Source: Natronospira bacteriovora
GTDB taxonomy: Bacteria > Pseudomonadota > Gammaproteobacteria > Natronospirales > Natronospiraceae
DNA: 64,000 nt
Reading direction: 5' to 3'
Assembly: GCF_030848495.1 (NCBI RefSeq)
Contig: NZ_JAVDDT010000010.1
Location: forward strand, 1 to 64,000
Below, piece by piece: positions 38,309 through 47,940 of this stretch (the first letter of the stretch is position 1; each line of letters opens with the position of its first letter). Made by a program: the position numbers and the translations under genes. A model generated the notes under the pieces. That model was not told the origin of the DNA. It made no database searches and saw only the letters and a program-made list of their open reading frames with translations.

Positions 38309-39850
38309 ATGAGCAAGCTTGATCCCAAATCCATTCTGGCGGCCTTCGGCCTTGAGGCCGAGAACGCCGGCACCTATGCCGCCAAGTCGGGCTGGCTGGA
38401 AGACAAGAACGCCCGTTTCCTCGAGTCCTACAACCCGGCCACCGGCGAACTGCTCGGCAAGGTGCGTGTGACCACGGAAGCCGAGTACGAGACCGTGATC
38501 ACCGAAGCCAAGGAACTGTTCCTGGAATGGCGCAAGATTCCCGCCCCCCAGCGCGGCGAAGCCGTTCGCCTGATGGGTGAAGCCCTGCGTGCCCGCAAGG
38601 ACGAGCTGGGCAGCCTGGTCTCCCTGGAAATGGGCAAGATCAAGCAGGAAGGTGACGGTGAAGTCCAGGAAATGATCGACATTGCCGATTTCGCCGTCGG
38701 CCAGTCGCGCATGCTCTACGGCATGACCACCCACTCCGAGCGCCCGGATCACCGCCTCTTCGAGCAGTGGCATCCCCTGGGCCTGGTGGGCGTGATCACC
38801 GCCTTCAACTTCCCGGTGGCGGTGTGGTCCTGGAACACCTTCATCTCCGCGGTCTGCGGCAACACCAATGTCTGGAAGGGTTCCCCCAAGACGCCACTGA
38901 TTTCCGTGGCCGTGCAGAAGCTCTGCAATGAAGTGCTGGAAAAGAACGGCTTCCCGGCCATCTTCACCCTGTTCACCGACGACACCAACGAACTGGCCAA
39001 GCGTTTCGTGGAAGACGAGCGGGTCAACCTGCTTTCCTTCACCGGTTCCAGTGAAGTCGCCAAGAAGGTGGCCCCCACCGTGGCCAGCCGCCTGGGACGC
39101 TATTTGATCGAGGCCGGTGGCAACAACGCCATCATCGTGGACGAAACCGCCAATCTCGACATGGCCATTCCCGCCATCGCCTTCGGCGCCGTGGGTACTG
39201 CCGGCCAGCGTTGCACCTCCACCCGCCGCGTCATCGCCCACGAGAGCATCGTGGACGAGCTGACCGAGAAGCTGGTGGGCGCCTACAAGACCGTGCGCAT
39301 CGGCAACCCACTGGCTGCCGACACCCTGATGGGCCCGCTGGCCGATGAGACGGCCGTGAAGAACTATGAAGCGGCCATCGAGACCATCAAGGGCGAGAAG
39401 GATGCCGAGATTCTGTGTGGCGGCAAGCGCATCGACGGTGACGGTCATTTCGTTGAGCCCACCATCGTCAAGGCGCGCAATGACATGGCCATCGTGCAGG
39501 CCGAAACCTTTGCGCCGATTCTCTACATCATGTCCTACAAGACCCTGGACGAGGCCATCGAGATGCAGAACGGCGTGCCCCAGGGCCTGTCGTCCGCCAT
39601 CTTCACCGACAAGCTTCAGAATGCCGAGCGCTACCTCTCCTGCGAAGGTAGTGACTGCGGTATCTCCAACGTCAATATCGGCACCTCCGGCGCCGAAATC
39701 GGCGGCGCCTTCGGTGGCGAGAAAGACACCGGCGGCGGCCGGGAATCCGGCTCTGACGCCTGGAAGCAGTACATGCGCCGTCAGACCAACACGGTCAACT
39801 ACGGCACCGAACTGCCGCTGGCCCAGGGCATCAAGTTCGACCTGGGTTGA
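38309..39850 (+). CDS. ALDH7-type aldehyde dehydrogenase (aminoadipate semialdehyde dehydrogenase-like)
   Basis: A 513-residue NAD(P)-dependent aldehyde dehydrogenase of the antiquitin (ALDH7) family. The catalytic Cys302 is in GQRCTSTRR, the general base Glu in EAGGNNAI, and the family hallmark [17 protein letters not shown] is present near the C-terminus, as are [12 protein letters not shown] and YMRR. Family members oxidise L-2-aminoadipate 6-semialdehyde in lysine catabolism (AmaB) or related semialdehydes. No lysine-catabolism partners are adjacent, so the substrate is inferred only from family. The gene ends in a strong terminator. Confidence 0.9.
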   Translation: MSKLDPKSILAAFGLEAENAGTYAAKSGWLEDKNARFLESYNPATGELLGKVRVTTEAEYETVITEAKELFLEWRKIPAPQRGEAVRLMGEALRARKDELGSLVSLEMGKIKQEGDGEVQEMIDIADFAVGQSRMLYGMTTHSERPDHRLFEQWHPLGLVGVITAFNFPVAVWSWNTFISAVCGNTNVWKGSPKTPLISVAVQKLCNEVLEKNGFPAIFTLFTDDTNELAKRFVEDERVNLLSFTGSSEVAKKVAPTVASRLGRYLIEAGGNNAIIVDETANLDMAIPAIAFGAVGTAGQRCTSTRRVIAHESIVDELTEKLVGAYKTVRIGNPLAADTLMGPLADETAVKNYEAAIETIKGEKDAEILCGGKRIDGDGHFVEPTIVKARNDMAIVQAETFAPILYIMSYKTLDEAIEMQNGVPQGLSSAIFTDKLQNAERYLSCEGSDCGISNVNIGTSGAEIGGAFGGEKDTGGGRESGSDAWKQYMRRQTNTVNYGTELPLAQGIKFDLG

Positions 39851-39877
39851 TTCACATCGATCCTTGATTGTCCCGAT

Positions 39878-39904
39878 AAAGGCCCGCCTCGGCGGGCCTT
39901 TTTT
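39878..39904 (+). terminator. Terminator after the aldehyde dehydrogenase
   Basis: An inverted repeat AAAGGCCCGCC / GGCGGGCCTTT with a 2-base turn, followed by TTTT, about 28 bases after the stop codon. Confidence 0.92.
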
Positions 39905-40000
39905 ACACCCCCAGAACCTTCAGTTACCCCGGCCCGCGTAATCGTACGTCGTAGTCGTAATCGGCATTTACCAGGCTTTCCTCAAAAAAAACCGGACACA
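39905..40000. repeat. Hexanucleotide repeat element, copy C (partial)
   Basis: This contains GCGTAATCGTACGTCGTAGTCGTAATCGG (29 bases, 39936-39964), the same hexamer units as copy A, with related flanks: CCAGAACCTTCAGTTACCCCGG to the left and GGCTTTCCTCAAAAAAAACC to the right. The matching right palindrome arm is missing or decayed. It lies between the aldehyde dehydrogenase and the ATP-grasp gene. Confidence 0.75.
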
Positions 40001-40131
40001 CTCACGACGGCAAACACCCCCCCTTCCCGCCACACCAGCATGCCGAGCCGCGGTTCGCACTCCTCCGCCAAGGGGTGTAAGGTAAATCAACCACCCGCGC
40101 GCAATCATGGAAGCCATGGGAGGTTCATCCG

Positions 40132-41355
40132 ATGAAGAAGAATCCCGATAAAGGCTATATCGCATTGCTGGGCTGGAGCCTCAACGCCATTGAGGCACTG
40201 GATGACTTTGATCGCCGATATGTCGTCGTCGCCCCGCCCTGGGCGGAGGAATACTGCCAAAAACACGAAATCCCCTATATTCCCTGGGATTTCGAACGCC
40301 TCAATGACCGCTCCATGGAGATCGCCCAGACCCTGAAGAAAGAAGGGGTGGACGTGGCCATTCCCCTGTTCGAGGAAACCGTGGAATGGGCCGGCGCCAT
40401 CAACTCCGTGCTGATGGACAATCCCCGCCTGTACGGCCAGGCGATTCTCATGCGCGACAAGGCCCTGATGAAGCGCCGCGCCCAGCTGGGGGGCATCCGC
40501 GTGGGTATTTTCGAGGAAGCCCATGACCGGGATGATGTGGTGCGCTTCCTCAAGCGCGTCAACCAGACGCTGCTCAAGCTGGATGGCGACCCGAATGACC
40601 CCATCCATCTCAAGGCCTTCGACAAGGCCGGTTGCCTGGGGCACCGGGTCATCCGCACACCGGATGAAGTGGACCTGATCCCGGAAGAGGAATTTCCGGT
40701 GCTCATGGAGAGCCACCTGGACGGCTGGGAGTTCGCCGTGGAGGCCTGGGTCTACAACGGCAAGATCAAGTTCCTGAACATCTCGGAGTACGTGACGCTG
40801 GGCTATTCGGTGTTCGTGCCCGCCACGCTCGAACTGGAAAGCTGGCGCGAGGGTATCACCCGCGAGATCGAAAAGCTCATCAAGACCTTTGACATCCAGT
40901 TCGGCTTCATTCACCCGGAGTATTTCGTCACCAGTGACGGCACCATGTACTTCGGCGAAGTGGCCTACCGCCCGCCGGGCTTCAAGGTCTTCGAGCTGCT
41001 GGAGCGGGCCTACGGCTTCAATGCCTATCAGGCCCTGGTGCTGTGCTTCGACCCCAAATCCACGGAAGAGGAAATCGACAACTTCTTCCCCCGGGAAGTG
41101 GTGGACGCCAAGGGCCATGCCGGCTGCTTCGGCGTCTATCCCCGCCGCCGCGTGGTGAGCAAGCTGGAGATACCGGAGGAAACCGAAAACCACCCCTATT
41201 ACGAGTGGCATGACCTGAACGAGCCCCTGGCCAATACCGTAACCAAACGCACGGCGTTCGGTACTCACTGGGGTCTGGTGTATTTCTTCGGTGACGACCC
41301 GCACAAACTAAGGGATCTGCTGAAGGCGCAGGAAGAGCTGGACTACTACGTCTGA
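40132..41355 (+). CDS. Orphan ATP-grasp domain protein
   Basis: A 407-residue protein. The N-terminus (GYIALLGWSLNAIEALDDF) resembles the pre-ATP-grasp nucleotide-binding-like fold, followed by an ATP-grasp region with the sequence MESHLDGWEFAVEAWVYNGK (about residue 195) and a C-terminal metal/ATP-binding segment TMYFGEVAYRPPG (about residue 283). Such enzymes join a carboxylate and an amine or thiol through an acyl-phosphate. No partner, carrier or biosynthesis genes adjoin it, so the substrate is unknown. GGGAGG precedes the ATG. It sits between two hexanucleotide repeat copies. Confidence 0.7.
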   Translation: MKKNPDKGYIALLGWSLNAIEALDDFDRRYVVVAPPWAEEYCQKHEIPYIPWDFERLNDRSMEIAQTLKKEGVDVAIPLFEETVEWAGAINSVLMDNPRLYGQAILMRDKALMKRRAQLGGIRVGIFEEAHDRDDVVRFLKRVNQTLLKLDGDPNDPIHLKAFDKAGCLGHRVIRTPDEVDLIPEEEFPVLMESHLDGWEFAVEAWVYNGKIKFLNISEYVTLGYSVFVPATLELESWREGITREIEKLIKTFDIQFGFIHPEYFVTSDGTMYFGEVAYRPPGFKVFELLERAYGFNAYQALVLCFDPKSTEEEIDNFFPREVVDAKGHAGCFGVYPRRRVVSKLEIPEETENHPYYEWHDLNEPLANTVTKRTAFGTHWGLVYFFGDDPHKLRDLLKAQEELDYYV

Positions 41356-41356
41356 T

Positions 41357-41530
<174 letters not shown>

Positions 41531-41543
41531 GGCCTTTGGCCGG

Positions 41544-42056
41544 TTAAAGGCCCTCGAAGCGATTCGTTTCCCGGTTCTTGCGTACCTGCCCTGCCGGGAA
41601 TACCTGACCGTTCATGAACACCCAGGTGCCGGGCGGCAGGGCCTGCACGGCGGCGAATGCCGCGCCGATATTGAAGATGGCGTCCGTGGAGCGGAAACGG
41701 GCCGGGCTCAGGGAGCCGGTCAGGACCACGACCTTGCCGCAGGTATCACCGATGGCCGCTGCCGTGTCGCTCATGGTGTCGGTGCCGTGGGTAATGAGAA
41801 TGTGACGTTCGCTTGAGGAATGCACGGCCTCACGGATGCGCTCCCGGTCCTGGTCGCTCATCTCCAGGCTGTCCTTCTGCATCAACGGCTCGATCACCCA
41901 GGGCAGGCCCACCAAGGCTTCTTCCAGCACGGTGCCGATGACCGGATCGCCCACCTCGAATTCACTGCGGGCATCGAAATAGATCTTGTCGATGGTGCCG
42001 CCGGTAGTAATGATACGTACACAATCGGGGGACGGGTTCGGCCGGTTTTCGCTCAC
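41544..42056 (-). CDS. Asparaginase-like one-domain protein
   Basis: A 170-residue protein covering only the N-terminal, catalytic half of type I/II asparaginases: ITTGGTIDK (first catalytic threonine), THGTDTM (second Thr-Asp pair) and VVLTGSLSPARF are present, but the C-terminal domain that completes the active site in the dimer of the ~330-residue enzymes is absent. Stop and start codons look normal and there is no decaying downstream frame, so it appears to be the stand-alone short family rather than a truncation. Whether it hydrolyses asparagine is unknown. Confidence 0.8.
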   Translation of the reverse strand: MSENRPNPSPDCVRIITTGGTIDKIYFDARSEFEVGDPVIGTVLEEALVGLPWVIEPLMQKDSLEMSDQDRERIREAVHSSSERHILITHGTDTMSDTAAAIGDTCGKVVVLTGSLSPARFRSTDAIFNIGAAFAAVQALPPGTWVFMNGQVFPAGQVRKNRETNRFEGL

Positions 42057-42096
42057 GACAACCTCGCTGGATCACAGATTGGGAAAGGCGGCGATT

Positions 42097-44337
42097 CTAC
42101 CATGTTGCCGATGCAGGTCTTGGCCGGTGGATGGGCAGGCCCAGGGTCAGGAAGACGCCCCGGTCGCCGTCTTCTCTCAATGTCAAACCGAACACCGCCG
42201 GGCCCAGGGGCGTATCGGCTCCCAGAAAGGCTTTCCCGCCGTGAACCAGCTTGTCACTGCTGAAACCCTCGCCATGCTGCCAGGCGCCGCCGGAGGCCAG
42301 GCCGATGCCGGCATAGAGCGCTCCCCCGCGTCCGGCCACATCCGCCGAGCCCAACTGACGAAACCACAGGCCGCGCAGGGCCGCAACGCGCTCACCACGA
42401 AGCTCTCCCCGACGATACCCGCTGATCGAGAACGGGCCGCCAAGCTCAAGGTGTTGCTGGAACGGTAACGGTGCATTGAATTCACCCCACTCCATGCCGA
42501 GCAGCAGGCGGTTCTGATTGACGGCCCAGTACTGGGCATACTCGGCCGTGGCCAGACGGTAGCTCTGATCGGCACCCCAGCCCGTCCTCGTACCTTCCAG
42601 ATTGGCACTGAGTAGCTGCCCTTCCTGGGGCCATTCCGCGTCGTCCAGGCGATCGAAATTCAAGGCTACCCGCCAGCCACCCAGATCCCGTTCAAGGCCA
42701 CCCTCGCTGCCGTCACCAATTCGGGATTCGGAACTGATCCGGCTGCGCCAGGCACCCAGGCGGAGTTCGCCATGCGGGCCGAGGGCAGACCCAAGATCAA
42801 TCCCCGCACGCGTTCTCCGGCGACTGAACTCCGCCCGTCCCTCCCCTTCGTCATACACCGCAAAGGTCTCCGCCTCATGAAAAGCGGGAAGCGCCAGGAA
42901 CAGGCGTCCACCGGGTGACAGCGGCTGGTAGAACTCGGTCCGAAGCCCCCGCTGCCGGCCAATCTGAGCTTCATTGCGCCATTCGGCACCCAGGCGGTTG
43001 ATGCTGGGGCGTGTATGCCCCATTCGCAGGTTGTACTGGGCACTGCCGTCGAACTCATCGAATACTTCCAGACCCAGGCGAACATGGTGCAGGCCCCTGT
43101 CCCGTTCCCGAATGTTCAGCTCGAGCGTGATCCCGTTCTCGGACTCCACCGTGCGAAAATCCACCGCCGCAATCTCTCCCATGCGCTGCAGCCGCCCTAG
43201 GTCTGACTGCAGTCGATCAAGCGCAAGTTCCTCCCCCTCCCGGGTTTCCATCAGGGCCAGAACACGGTTTTCGGACAGGCGCTGGAGACCGCTGATGCGG
43301 ATCGCCTCGAGGGTGCCAATCTCATTGCTGGGTCGCCGCTGTCGTTCCAGAAAGCGCTCGAATGTGGCTTCATCCCGGCTGAGTGTTTCCAGCTGGGAAC
43401 GCGCCTGCCGGGCTGCTCGTTCACCGTGCGCCGCGGCCTCACGGCTGCGCTCGAACTGCTGTCCACCGATGCCCTCAAGCTCGGGCTCGATGAGCACATC
43501 CTGCGGTTCCAGCAGCCCCATGGATTCCCTGGCATTGCGGTGGGTAATCAAGCTGGTGACCTGTCCGGAAAGGGCAAAAATGTCACCAAGCTGCTCCCGC
43601 TCCAGCAGTTTGGCGCCCACGTTCACCGCGATGATCACATCCGCACCCATGTCCAGGGCCACGCTCACGGGGAGGTTTTCCGCCAGGCCGCCATCGGCAA
43701 GCAGGCGCCCGTCCAGCTCGACAGGGGAAAAAACGCCCGGTACCGCCATGCTGGCACGGATGGCGTGTGACAGCCGCCCCTTGTCCAGGATCACCTTGTC
43801 GCCGCTCTCCAGATCCGTGGCAACGGCCCGGAATGGAATGGGCAGGCGGTCGAAATCGTCGATCTCGGCCGTTCGCGACGTCGCCTGTTCCAGTATGAAT
43901 GCCAGATTCCGCCCCTCGATCAGGGCCTGGGGCAACGTCAGCCGCCCCTCGCTGACCCCGATCTCCAGATCGAAAAGAAAGCGTGCATCATCCTGCTTGG
44001 CGCGATAGGCAAGCCGGCGGCGTGGCAAGCGGTCGGAGAGGGCCACCTCCCAGTCCATTGTGTCCAGCCATTCGGCAATTTCGTCCGGTGACCAGCCACC
44101 GGCGTAGAGCCCCCCGATGATGGCGCCGCCGCTGGTTCCCACGATCATATCCACGGGAATATTCAGCTCTTCCATTACCCTGAGCACACCCACGTGGGCC
44201 GCACCCCGAGCCCCGCCACCGCTCAGAACCAGGGCCACACGGCCCTCGAATTCGGTTTCTGCCTGATCCTGCGCATGACTCTGCGAGCCAAGCGGCAGTA
44301 TGATCAGGCACATCAGCATCCAGAAACGTCCGGGCAT
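42097..44337 (-). CDS. PlpD-like patatin with Omp85 barrel
   Basis: A 746-residue outer membrane protein with a signal peptide (about residues 1-22), a patatin domain (about 34-320; GGGARG at 40-45, nucleophile Ser69 in GTSGG, catalytic Asp215 in LLADGG), a single POTRA-type segment (about 345-420) and a C-terminal 16-stranded Omp85 barrel (about 425-746). This is the layout of PlpD of Pseudomonas, a type Vd autotransporter that displays a phospholipase. The barrel domain ends in LPIHRPRPASATW. It would act on phospholipids outside the cell or at the outer membrane. Confidence 0.88.
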   Translation of the reverse strand: MPGRFWMLMCLIILPLGSQSHAQDQAETEFEGRVALVLSGGGARGAAHVGVLRVMEELNIPVDMIVGTSGGAIIGGLYAGGWSPDEIAEWLDTMDWEVALSDRLPRRRLAYRAKQDDARFLFDLEIGVSEGRLTLPQALIEGRNLAFILEQATSRTAEIDDFDRLPIPFRAVATDLESGDKVILDKGRLSHAIRASMAVPGVFSPVELDGRLLADGGLAENLPVSVALDMGADVIIAVNVGAKLLEREQLGDIFALSGQVTSLITHRNARESMGLLEPQDVLIEPELEGIGGQQFERSREAAAHGERAARQARSQLETLSRDEATFERFLERQRRPSNEIGTLEAIRISGLQRLSENRVLALMETREGEELALDRLQSDLGRLQRMGEIAAVDFRTVESENGITLELNIRERDRGLHHVRLGLEVFDEFDGSAQYNLRMGHTRPSINRLGAEWRNEAQIGRQRGLRTEFYQPLSPGGRLFLALPAFHEAETFAVYDEGEGRAEFSRRRTRAGIDLGSALGPHGELRLGAWRSRISSESRIGDGSEGGLERDLGGWRVALNFDRLDDAEWPQEGQLLSANLEGTRTGWGADQSYRLATAEYAQYWAVNQNRLLLGMEWGEFNAPLPFQQHLELGGPFSISGYRRGELRGERVAALRGLWFRQLGSADVAGRGGALYAGIGLASGGAWQHGEGFSSDKLVHGGKAFLGADTPLGPAVFGLTLREDGDRGVFLTLGLPIHRPRPASATW

Positions 44338-44440
44338 CAGGCGTCCTCTCCTGACAGGGGGTTTGTGTTGATGCTCGCCATTATGCTTTTATGGCGATTG
44401 AGAACAAAGGTACAGCCAACTTCTGCCGATCGGGGGCACC

Positions 44441-45847
44441 ATGAAACGCCAAGGAATCAGCGCCGCCCTGCTCTTCATTGTCACAGGAACCCTGCTCCTG
44501 GCCACGGCCTGGCTGGGTGCGGAAGAATCAGGTGATCCGGTTCCGGAGCAGGAACGTGGCGGCCACGGGGTGATCCTCCAGGTGCAGGGGGCCATCGGCC
44601 CGGCCACACTGGATTACGTCCGGCGCGGCATTGCCGACGCCGAAGAGGCGGGCAGAAAACTGGTGATCCTGCAGATGGATACCCCGGGCGGTCTCGTGGA
44701 CACCACCCGGGAAATCAACAAGGCCATTCTTGCCGCTGAGATCCCGGTGGCCACTTTCGTCTACCCGTCCGGCTCCCGCGCGGCCAGCGCCGGCACCTTC
44801 ATCATGTATGCCAGCCATGTTGCCGCCATGGCACCCGCCACCTCGCTGGGTGCAGCCACCCCGGTCCAGATTGGCGGCGCACCCGGCGAACCCGCCGACG
44901 AGGACGAAGAAGACCGGGAACGGTCGCAGCCGCGGGGAGATGCCGAGCGCAAGGCCCTGAATGATGCCGTCAGTTACATTCGCAGCCTTGCCGAGCGGCG
45001 GGATCGAAATGCCGACTGGGCTGAAAAGGCCGTGCGTGAAGCCGCTACCCTGAATTCCCGCGAGGCACTGGAACAGAACGTGATCGACGTGGTCGCCAAT
45101 GACTTCGAGGATCTCCTGACACAGATTCACGGCATGGAAGTGGATGTCGCTTCCGGGAAGATCCGCATTAACACGGAGGGCATGTCCCTGGAACGGCAGG
45201 ATCCGGACTGGCGCACAGAGCTGCTCAGTGTCCTGACCAACCCGACGGTGGCCTACCTGCTGATGCTGATTGGCATCTATGGCCTCATTTTCGAGGGTTA
45301 CAACCCGGGGGCGATTGTGCCCGGCGTGGTCGGCGCCATCTGTCTGCTCCTTGCGCTGTTCGCATTCCAGATTCTGCCCGTCAACTACGCCGGATTCGCA
45401 CTCATCGCGCTGGGCCTGATTCTCATCATCAGCGAAGCCTTCGTGCCCAGTTTCGGCATACTGGGTATCGGTGGGCTCATCGCCTTCGTCATAGGGTCGA
45501 TCATACTCATGGATACTGACGTGCCCGGCTTTGGCATTCCCCTTCCGCTGATCGCCACGGTGAGCATTATCGGCGGCCTGCTGACCTTCTCCATCATTGG
45601 CTTTGCCCTGCGGGCCCGACGATCGCCGGTTGTCTCCGGCCACGAGGAAATGATTGGCCTGGTGGCCACGGCGCGGGAGGACTTCGAGGAAAGTGGCCAG
45701 GTCTGGGTTCGCAGCGAATTGTGGCGGGCACGATCCACAAAGCCGGTCCGTAAGGGTGATAAACTGCGCGTCACCGACCTCAACGGCCTGGTGCTGGAAG
45801 TGCAGCCGCTGGACGAAGAACAGGAAACTGTCGAATCAACCCGGTAA
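44441..45847 (+). CDS. NfeD family membrane-bound serine protease
   Basis: A 468-residue long-form NfeD (NfeD1b). The signal peptide is followed by a ClpP-like domain (about residues 42-240) with the nucleophile in AASAGTFIMY (Ser116) and a likely catalytic lysine near 171 in the ERKALNDAVSY region, then four to five membrane helices (about 255-400) and a C-terminal OB domain (about 405-468). Family members cleave stomatin/slipin C-termini, and a slipin gene follows directly. GGGGG precedes the ATG. It diverges from the PlpD-like gene. Confidence 0.9.
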   Translation: MKRQGISAALLFIVTGTLLLATAWLGAEESGDPVPEQERGGHGVILQVQGAIGPATLDYVRRGIADAEEAGRKLVILQMDTPGGLVDTTREINKAILAAEIPVATFVYPSGSRAASAGTFIMYASHVAAMAPATSLGAATPVQIGGAPGEPADEDEEDRERSQPRGDAERKALNDAVSYIRSLAERRDRNADWAEKAVREAATLNSREALEQNVIDVVANDFEDLLTQIHGMEVDVASGKIRINTEGMSLERQDPDWRTELLSVLTNPTVAYLLMLIGIYGLIFEGYNPGAIVPGVVGAICLLLALFAFQILPVNYAGFALIALGLILIISEAFVPSFGILGIGGLIAFVIGSIILMDTDVPGFGIPLPLIATVSIIGGLLTFSIIGFALRARRSPVVSGHEEMIGLVATAREDFEESGQVWVRSELWRARSTKPVRKGDKLRVTDLNGLVLEVQPLDEEQETVESTR

Positions 45848-45883
45848 TGATTTCATTCCCGTGAATCCAACAGGGAGCAGATA

Positions 45884-46645
45884 ATGTCCACATACATTCT
45901 TTTCGGCGTGATCGGGATCATCATCCTGCTGCTCGTCAGCATGTTCAAGATCCTGAACGAATACGAACGCGGCGTGATCTTCATGCTCGGCCGCTTCTAC
46001 AAGGTCAAGGGCCCCGGCCTGATCATCGTGATCCCGCTCATCCAGGAAATGGTCAAGGTCGACCTGCGCACCATCGTGCTGGATGTGCCCAGTCAGGATG
46101 TCATTTCCCAGGACAACGTCTCGGTCAAGGTCAATGCGGTGATCTACTTCCGCATCATCGATCCGGAAAAAGCCGTCATCCAGGTCGCCAATGTCTTCGA
46201 CGCCACCAGCCAGCTCGCCCAGACCACTCTGCGCTCCGTCCTCGGCAAGCACGACCTGGACGAAATGCTCGCCGAGCGTGACAAGCTGAACGCGGATATC
46301 CAGAGCATCCTGGATAGCCAGACCGACGCTTGGGGCATCAAGGTCACCAACGTGGAGATCAAGCATGTGGATCTCGACGAAAGCATGATCCGCGCCATCG
46401 CCAAGCAGGCCGAAGCCGAGCGTAACCGGCGCGCCAAGGTCATCCACGCCAAGGGTGAGCAGCAGGCCGCCGAAAACCTGGTGGAAGCCGCCAACATGCT
46501 GGTCACCAACCCCCAGGCCATGCAGCTGCGCTATTTGCAGACCCTGGGCGACGTCGCCGGCGAGAAGAGCTCCACCATCGTCTTCCCCCTGCCCATGGAC
46601 CTGCTCAAGCCCCTCATGGCCAGGCTGGAAGGTGACAAGAAGTAA
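45884..46645 (+). CDS. Slipin (stomatin-like membrane protein)
   Basis: A 253-residue member of the SPFH superfamily: one N-terminal membrane hairpin (about residues 3-20), the SPFH/band 7 domain (about 25-190; [45 protein letters not shown]) and a C-terminal helical region (about 190-253) that is the target of NfeD-type proteases. It forms ring complexes in the inner membrane. GGAG precedes the ATG. A duplicate of its 3' end lies at 47120-47366. Confidence 0.95.
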   Translation: MSTYILFGVIGIIILLLVSMFKILNEYERGVIFMLGRFYKVKGPGLIIVIPLIQEMVKVDLRTIVLDVPSQDVISQDNVSVKVNAVIYFRIIDPEKAVIQVANVFDATSQLAQTTLRSVLGKHDLDEMLAERDKLNADIQSILDSQTDAWGIKVTNVEIKHVDLDESMIRAIAKQAEAERNRRAKVIHAKGEQQAAENLVEAANMLVTNPQAMQLRYLQTLGDVAGEKSSTIVFPLPMDLLKPLMARLEGDKK

Positions 46646-46671
46646 CGCGCCGCCATATCCTGCAAATGCAA

Positions 46672-46702
46672 AAAAAGCCGCGCTTGGGCGCGGCTTTTTT
46701 TT
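46672..46702 (+). terminator. Terminator after slipin
   Basis: AAAAAGCCGCGC / GCGCGGCTTTTTTTT around a TTGG loop, about 27 bases after the slipin stop. Confidence 0.93.
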
Positions 46703-46734
46703 GATTGTTCATCCCTTGGGCCTCAGCATCTTAG

Positions 46735-47040
46735 CTAGTCGGGTGTTGGCCAAGCAATTCGCGCGGGCTTTCTACAAGGGCCTCGGCTTTGCCCGGCAGT
46801 TGTTTCCTGAGCCTGGTTAGGCCTGCCCCTCTAAGCATCCAATTCACATACCTGCTGCCGACCAAGGCGAACCTCGCCTGTCTGGCTCTCGCGGATCGAC
46901 CCAGCTCCTGCCCCATTTCAGCTGAATGACGCCAAACTTATTGGCCGACCCCCACTGAAGAAGCGACTAGCCGATGGGGACATTCCATCGGACACAAAAG
47001 CAGCCCAGAAAAGTAATGGATGTCCTTGTTCTTTCCTTTT
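46735..47040 (+). mobile_element. Transposase 3' end remnant with element end, copy 1
   Basis: The first 85 bases encode the frame FARAFYKGLGFARQLFPEPG followed by a stop at 46818-46820, which matches the last residues of the transposase remnant at 47500-47940. The following 220 bases (to about 47010) are repeated after that remnant at 47941-48140 with high similarity, including a palindrome CCGATGG/CCATCGG and the boundary CAGAAAAGTAATGGATGTC. This is the 3' piece of an IS200/IS605-type or REP-associated element with its end, no longer functional. Confidence 0.7.
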
Positions 47041-47095
47041 TTCAAGGGCCTGGGGTTTGCCCGGCAATTGTTTCCTGAGCCCGGTTAGGCCTGGC
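47038..47095 (+). mobile_element. Transposase 3' end fragment, copy 2
   Basis: A third, short copy of the same transposase tail (TTCAAGGGCCTGGGGTTTGCCCGGCA), joined directly to the end of copy 1 and cut off at about 47090, just before the slipin duplicate. Confidence 0.65.
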
Positions 47096-47119
47096 CGACT
47101 CGGACCGTTGAATCCAACC

Positions 47120-47366
47120 CCCTATTGCCGAAGCGGAACGTACCCGTCGCGCCAAGGTGATTCACGCCCAGGGTGAGCAACAGGCCGCCGAAAAGCTGGT
47201 GGAAGCCGCCGACATGCTGGTAGCCAACCCACAGGCCATGCAGCTGCGCTATCTGCAGACCCTGGGGGACGTGGCCGGCGAAAAGAGCTCCACCATCGTC
47301 TTCCCGCTGCCCATGGATCTGATCGAGCCTTTAATGAGCAAGCTCAAGGGCGGCAAGGACAAGTAA
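47120..47366 (+). pseudogene. 5'-truncated duplicate of the slipin gene
   Basis: From about 47120 the reading (GCCGAAGCGGAACGTACCCG, then IHAQGEQQAAEKLVEAADML) matches residues about 170-253 of the full slipin 1 kb upstream; the aligned 67 C-terminal residues differ at only about ten positions. Upstream there is no SPFH domain; instead transposase remnant sequence abuts. It retains a stop codon and its own terminator, so it was copied with its 3' flank and then truncated. A 69-codon open frame remains, but I consider it non-functional. Confidence 0.85.
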
Positions 47367-47381
47367 GCCCGAGAAACTCCC

Positions 47382-47413
47382 AAAAAAAAGCCGCGCTCAT
47401 GCGCGGCTTTTTT
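47382..47413 (+). terminator. Terminator after the slipin duplicate
   Basis: AAAAAAGCCGCGC / GCGCGGCTTTTTT around a TCAT loop, the same stem as the terminator of the complete slipin gene and part of the duplicated segment. Confidence 0.9.
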
Positions 47414-47499
47414 ATGGCGCTCACTAACCCAATCGGATTGACGAGAAAAGCGCCCTACTCTATAGCACTGGGAGCGCCTGTTCTCGCTCCCCGTTCTCG

Positions 47500-47940
47500 T
47501 CCAGCGCTATATCGCTGAAACACCCGAAAAATCCGATCACACGGCCATTCAGCAGCGGATTCGGGAGGTTATGGGGAAAGACCGGGCTCAACGGGCTGAA
47601 GAAACACCCCGCTTGCTGGATTTCGCCGGGGATGAGCGCCGGGATGGGCCGGATGGTCTCCCCTTCTGTCTGGACGACTACATCGAGCTTGTTGACTGGA
47701 GCGGGCGGATTGTCCGTGAAGGCAAGCGCGGAGCCATACCGGAGGACCTGCCACCCATTCTGGACCGCCTGGAGGTCGACGGCCGTACCTGGATGCGCGC
47801 CATCCGCCGGGGGGCAGAGACTACAGTTCCATCACGCGGTAGGGCGGGCTTCAGCCATCCGGGTAGCGGCCGAACAATTCGGAAGAGCCTTTTTCAAGGG
47901 CCTGGGCTTTGCCCGGCAGTTGTTTCCTGAGCCCGGTTAG
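47500..47940 (+). pseudogene. Frameshifted transposase remnant (IS200/IS605-like)
   Basis: In frame 1 the sequence reads RYIAETPEKSDHTAIQQRIR, then LDDYIELVDWSGRIVREGKRG and PPILDRLEVDG, the C-terminal region of a transposase family I recall with DYLELVDWTGR-type motifs. Around 47820 the reading moves to the next frame for the end FHHAVGRASAIR and FKGLGFARQLFPEPG with a stop at 47938-47940. The N-terminal catalytic part (HUH/Y1) is missing. It is a dead fragment oriented on the plus strand. Confidence 0.75.

Noticed and set aside
47157-47366. Small independent gene similar to slipin
   Set aside because: It is a copied 3' end of the upstream slipin gene with no SPFH domain and no ribosome-binding site.
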